Assembly: GCA_031273445.1 (NCBI GenBank)
Contig: JAISRV010000346.1
Span: forward strand, 1 to 5,034
Length of the DNA stretch: 5,034 nt
Source: Candidatus Adiutrix sp.
GTDB lineage: Bacteria > Desulfobacterota > Desulfarculia > Adiutricales > Adiutricaceae
Reading direction: 5' to 3'
The translations under genes and the position numbers were made by a program. Positions 4,810-5,034 of this stretch are shown piece after piece. The notes beneath the pieces are model-generated. The model had not been told where the DNA came from. It searched no databases and worked only from the letters and a program-made list of their open reading frames with translations. Each line of letters begins with the position of its first letter. Within the stretch, counting starts at the first letter, position 1.

Positions 4810-5034
4810 ATGTTCGCCAAAAAAAGACACTCGTTGATTCAAGAAATAGCCATATGGCTCCTGTGCGCCGTGGCGGCTTTTTTGCTGGCTCTGTATTTGA
4901 CCATGCTGGAGCACCAGCGTGAACTTGAGGATTTCATCACTCTGCCGCATATGACGCCCGAGCCGGCGGCCGGCTCAAGGCTTGACGCGCCCGGGCCGCG
5001 CGTCCCGGCCGTGGCCCTAAGCGAGGGGCTCCTG
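4810..5034 (+). CDS. Unrecognised protein with an N-terminal membrane anchor (3' end outside window)
   Basis: 75 residues from ATG 4810 to the window edge with no stop. The N-terminus is short and basic (MFAKKRHS), then comes one hydrophobic segment at about 12-32 (EIAIWLLCAV and AAFLLALYLT), then a charged patch (LEHQRELEDF) and a Pro/Ala-rich stretch (TPEPAAG, DAPGPRVPAVA). Positive charges before the segment predict the N-terminus inside and the rest in the periplasm, as in bitopic envelope proteins. FtsK-like proteins begin in a similar way, but the sequence after the segment does not follow that pattern, so I do not name it. The start is uncertain. GGAGAAGG lies 18 bases upstream, rather far, and the same frame is open back to ATG 4654, but the added residues (Arg-rich, no domain) look like leader rather than protein. 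It is divergent from potABC. Confidence 0.6.
   Translation, partial: MFAKKRHSLIQEIAIWLLCAVAAFLLALYLTMLEHQRELEDFITLPHMTPEPAAGSRLDAPGPRVPAVALSEGLL

Noticed and set aside
4614..4922. 102-residue plus-strand open frame (MWQSRLDICK start)
   Set aside because: It begins inside the upstream repeat next to the promoter, has no ribosome binding site, and its second half conflicts with the membrane-anchored frame from 4810, which has a much more natural composition.
4810..5034. Naming the right-hand gene ftsK
   Set aside because: The basic start and first hydrophobic segment resemble FtsK-like proteins, but the charged and Pro/Ala-rich stretch after it does not resemble the expected continuation, and no further membrane segment or motor motif is visible.

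Overview
The window looks like chromosomal DNA of a GC-rich Gram-negative bacterium. The evidence is a C-terminal fragment of an RTX-type exoprotein, strong Shine-Dalgarno sequences and a Pot-type polyamine ABC importer. The style (GC-rich genes, AT-rich promoters, RTX tail of the GDGQD/NNWY type) fits a deltaproteobacterium such as a Desulfovibrio relative, but this is inference and no marker gene settles it.

Layout. (1) Bases 2-613, plus strand: the 3' end of an RTX calcium-binding protein, with six tandem nonapeptide repeats, a haemolysin-type calcium-binding-related domain and a C-terminal tail. (2) Bases 614-1012: a convergent region with no intact gene. It holds a possible plus-strand terminator and, on the minus strand, a PIN-domain toxin remnant that abuts the end of potC. 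(3) Bases 1015-4108, minus strand, transcribed right to left: potA (ATPase), a 206-bp gap with a very strong GC-rich hairpin, potB (permease) and potC (permease). potB and potC overlap by ATGA. No substrate-binding protein gene (potD) is present; where it might be expected, after potC, only the PIN fragment is found. (4) Bases 4109-4809: a roughly 700-bp divergent intergenic region. On the potA side it has two sigma70-like promoters and a long leader with nested inverted repeats that fold on paper into a multibranch RNA ahead of the ribosome binding site. On the other side it has two 14-bp AT-rich direct repeats 30 bp apart, directly upstream of a plus-strand promoter that is followed by an attenuator-like hairpin. 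(5) Bases 4810-5034, plus strand: the start of an unrecognised protein with one N-terminal membrane segment, cut by the window edge.

How the parts work together: PotA would energise the PotB-PotC channel to import spermidine, putrescine or a similar cationic substrate delivered by a periplasmic PotD-like protein encoded elsewhere. The best candidate for something undescribed is the structured potA leader (about 4150-4284), which could couple importer expression to a ligand or to polyamine level. The ligand and mechanism are unproven.
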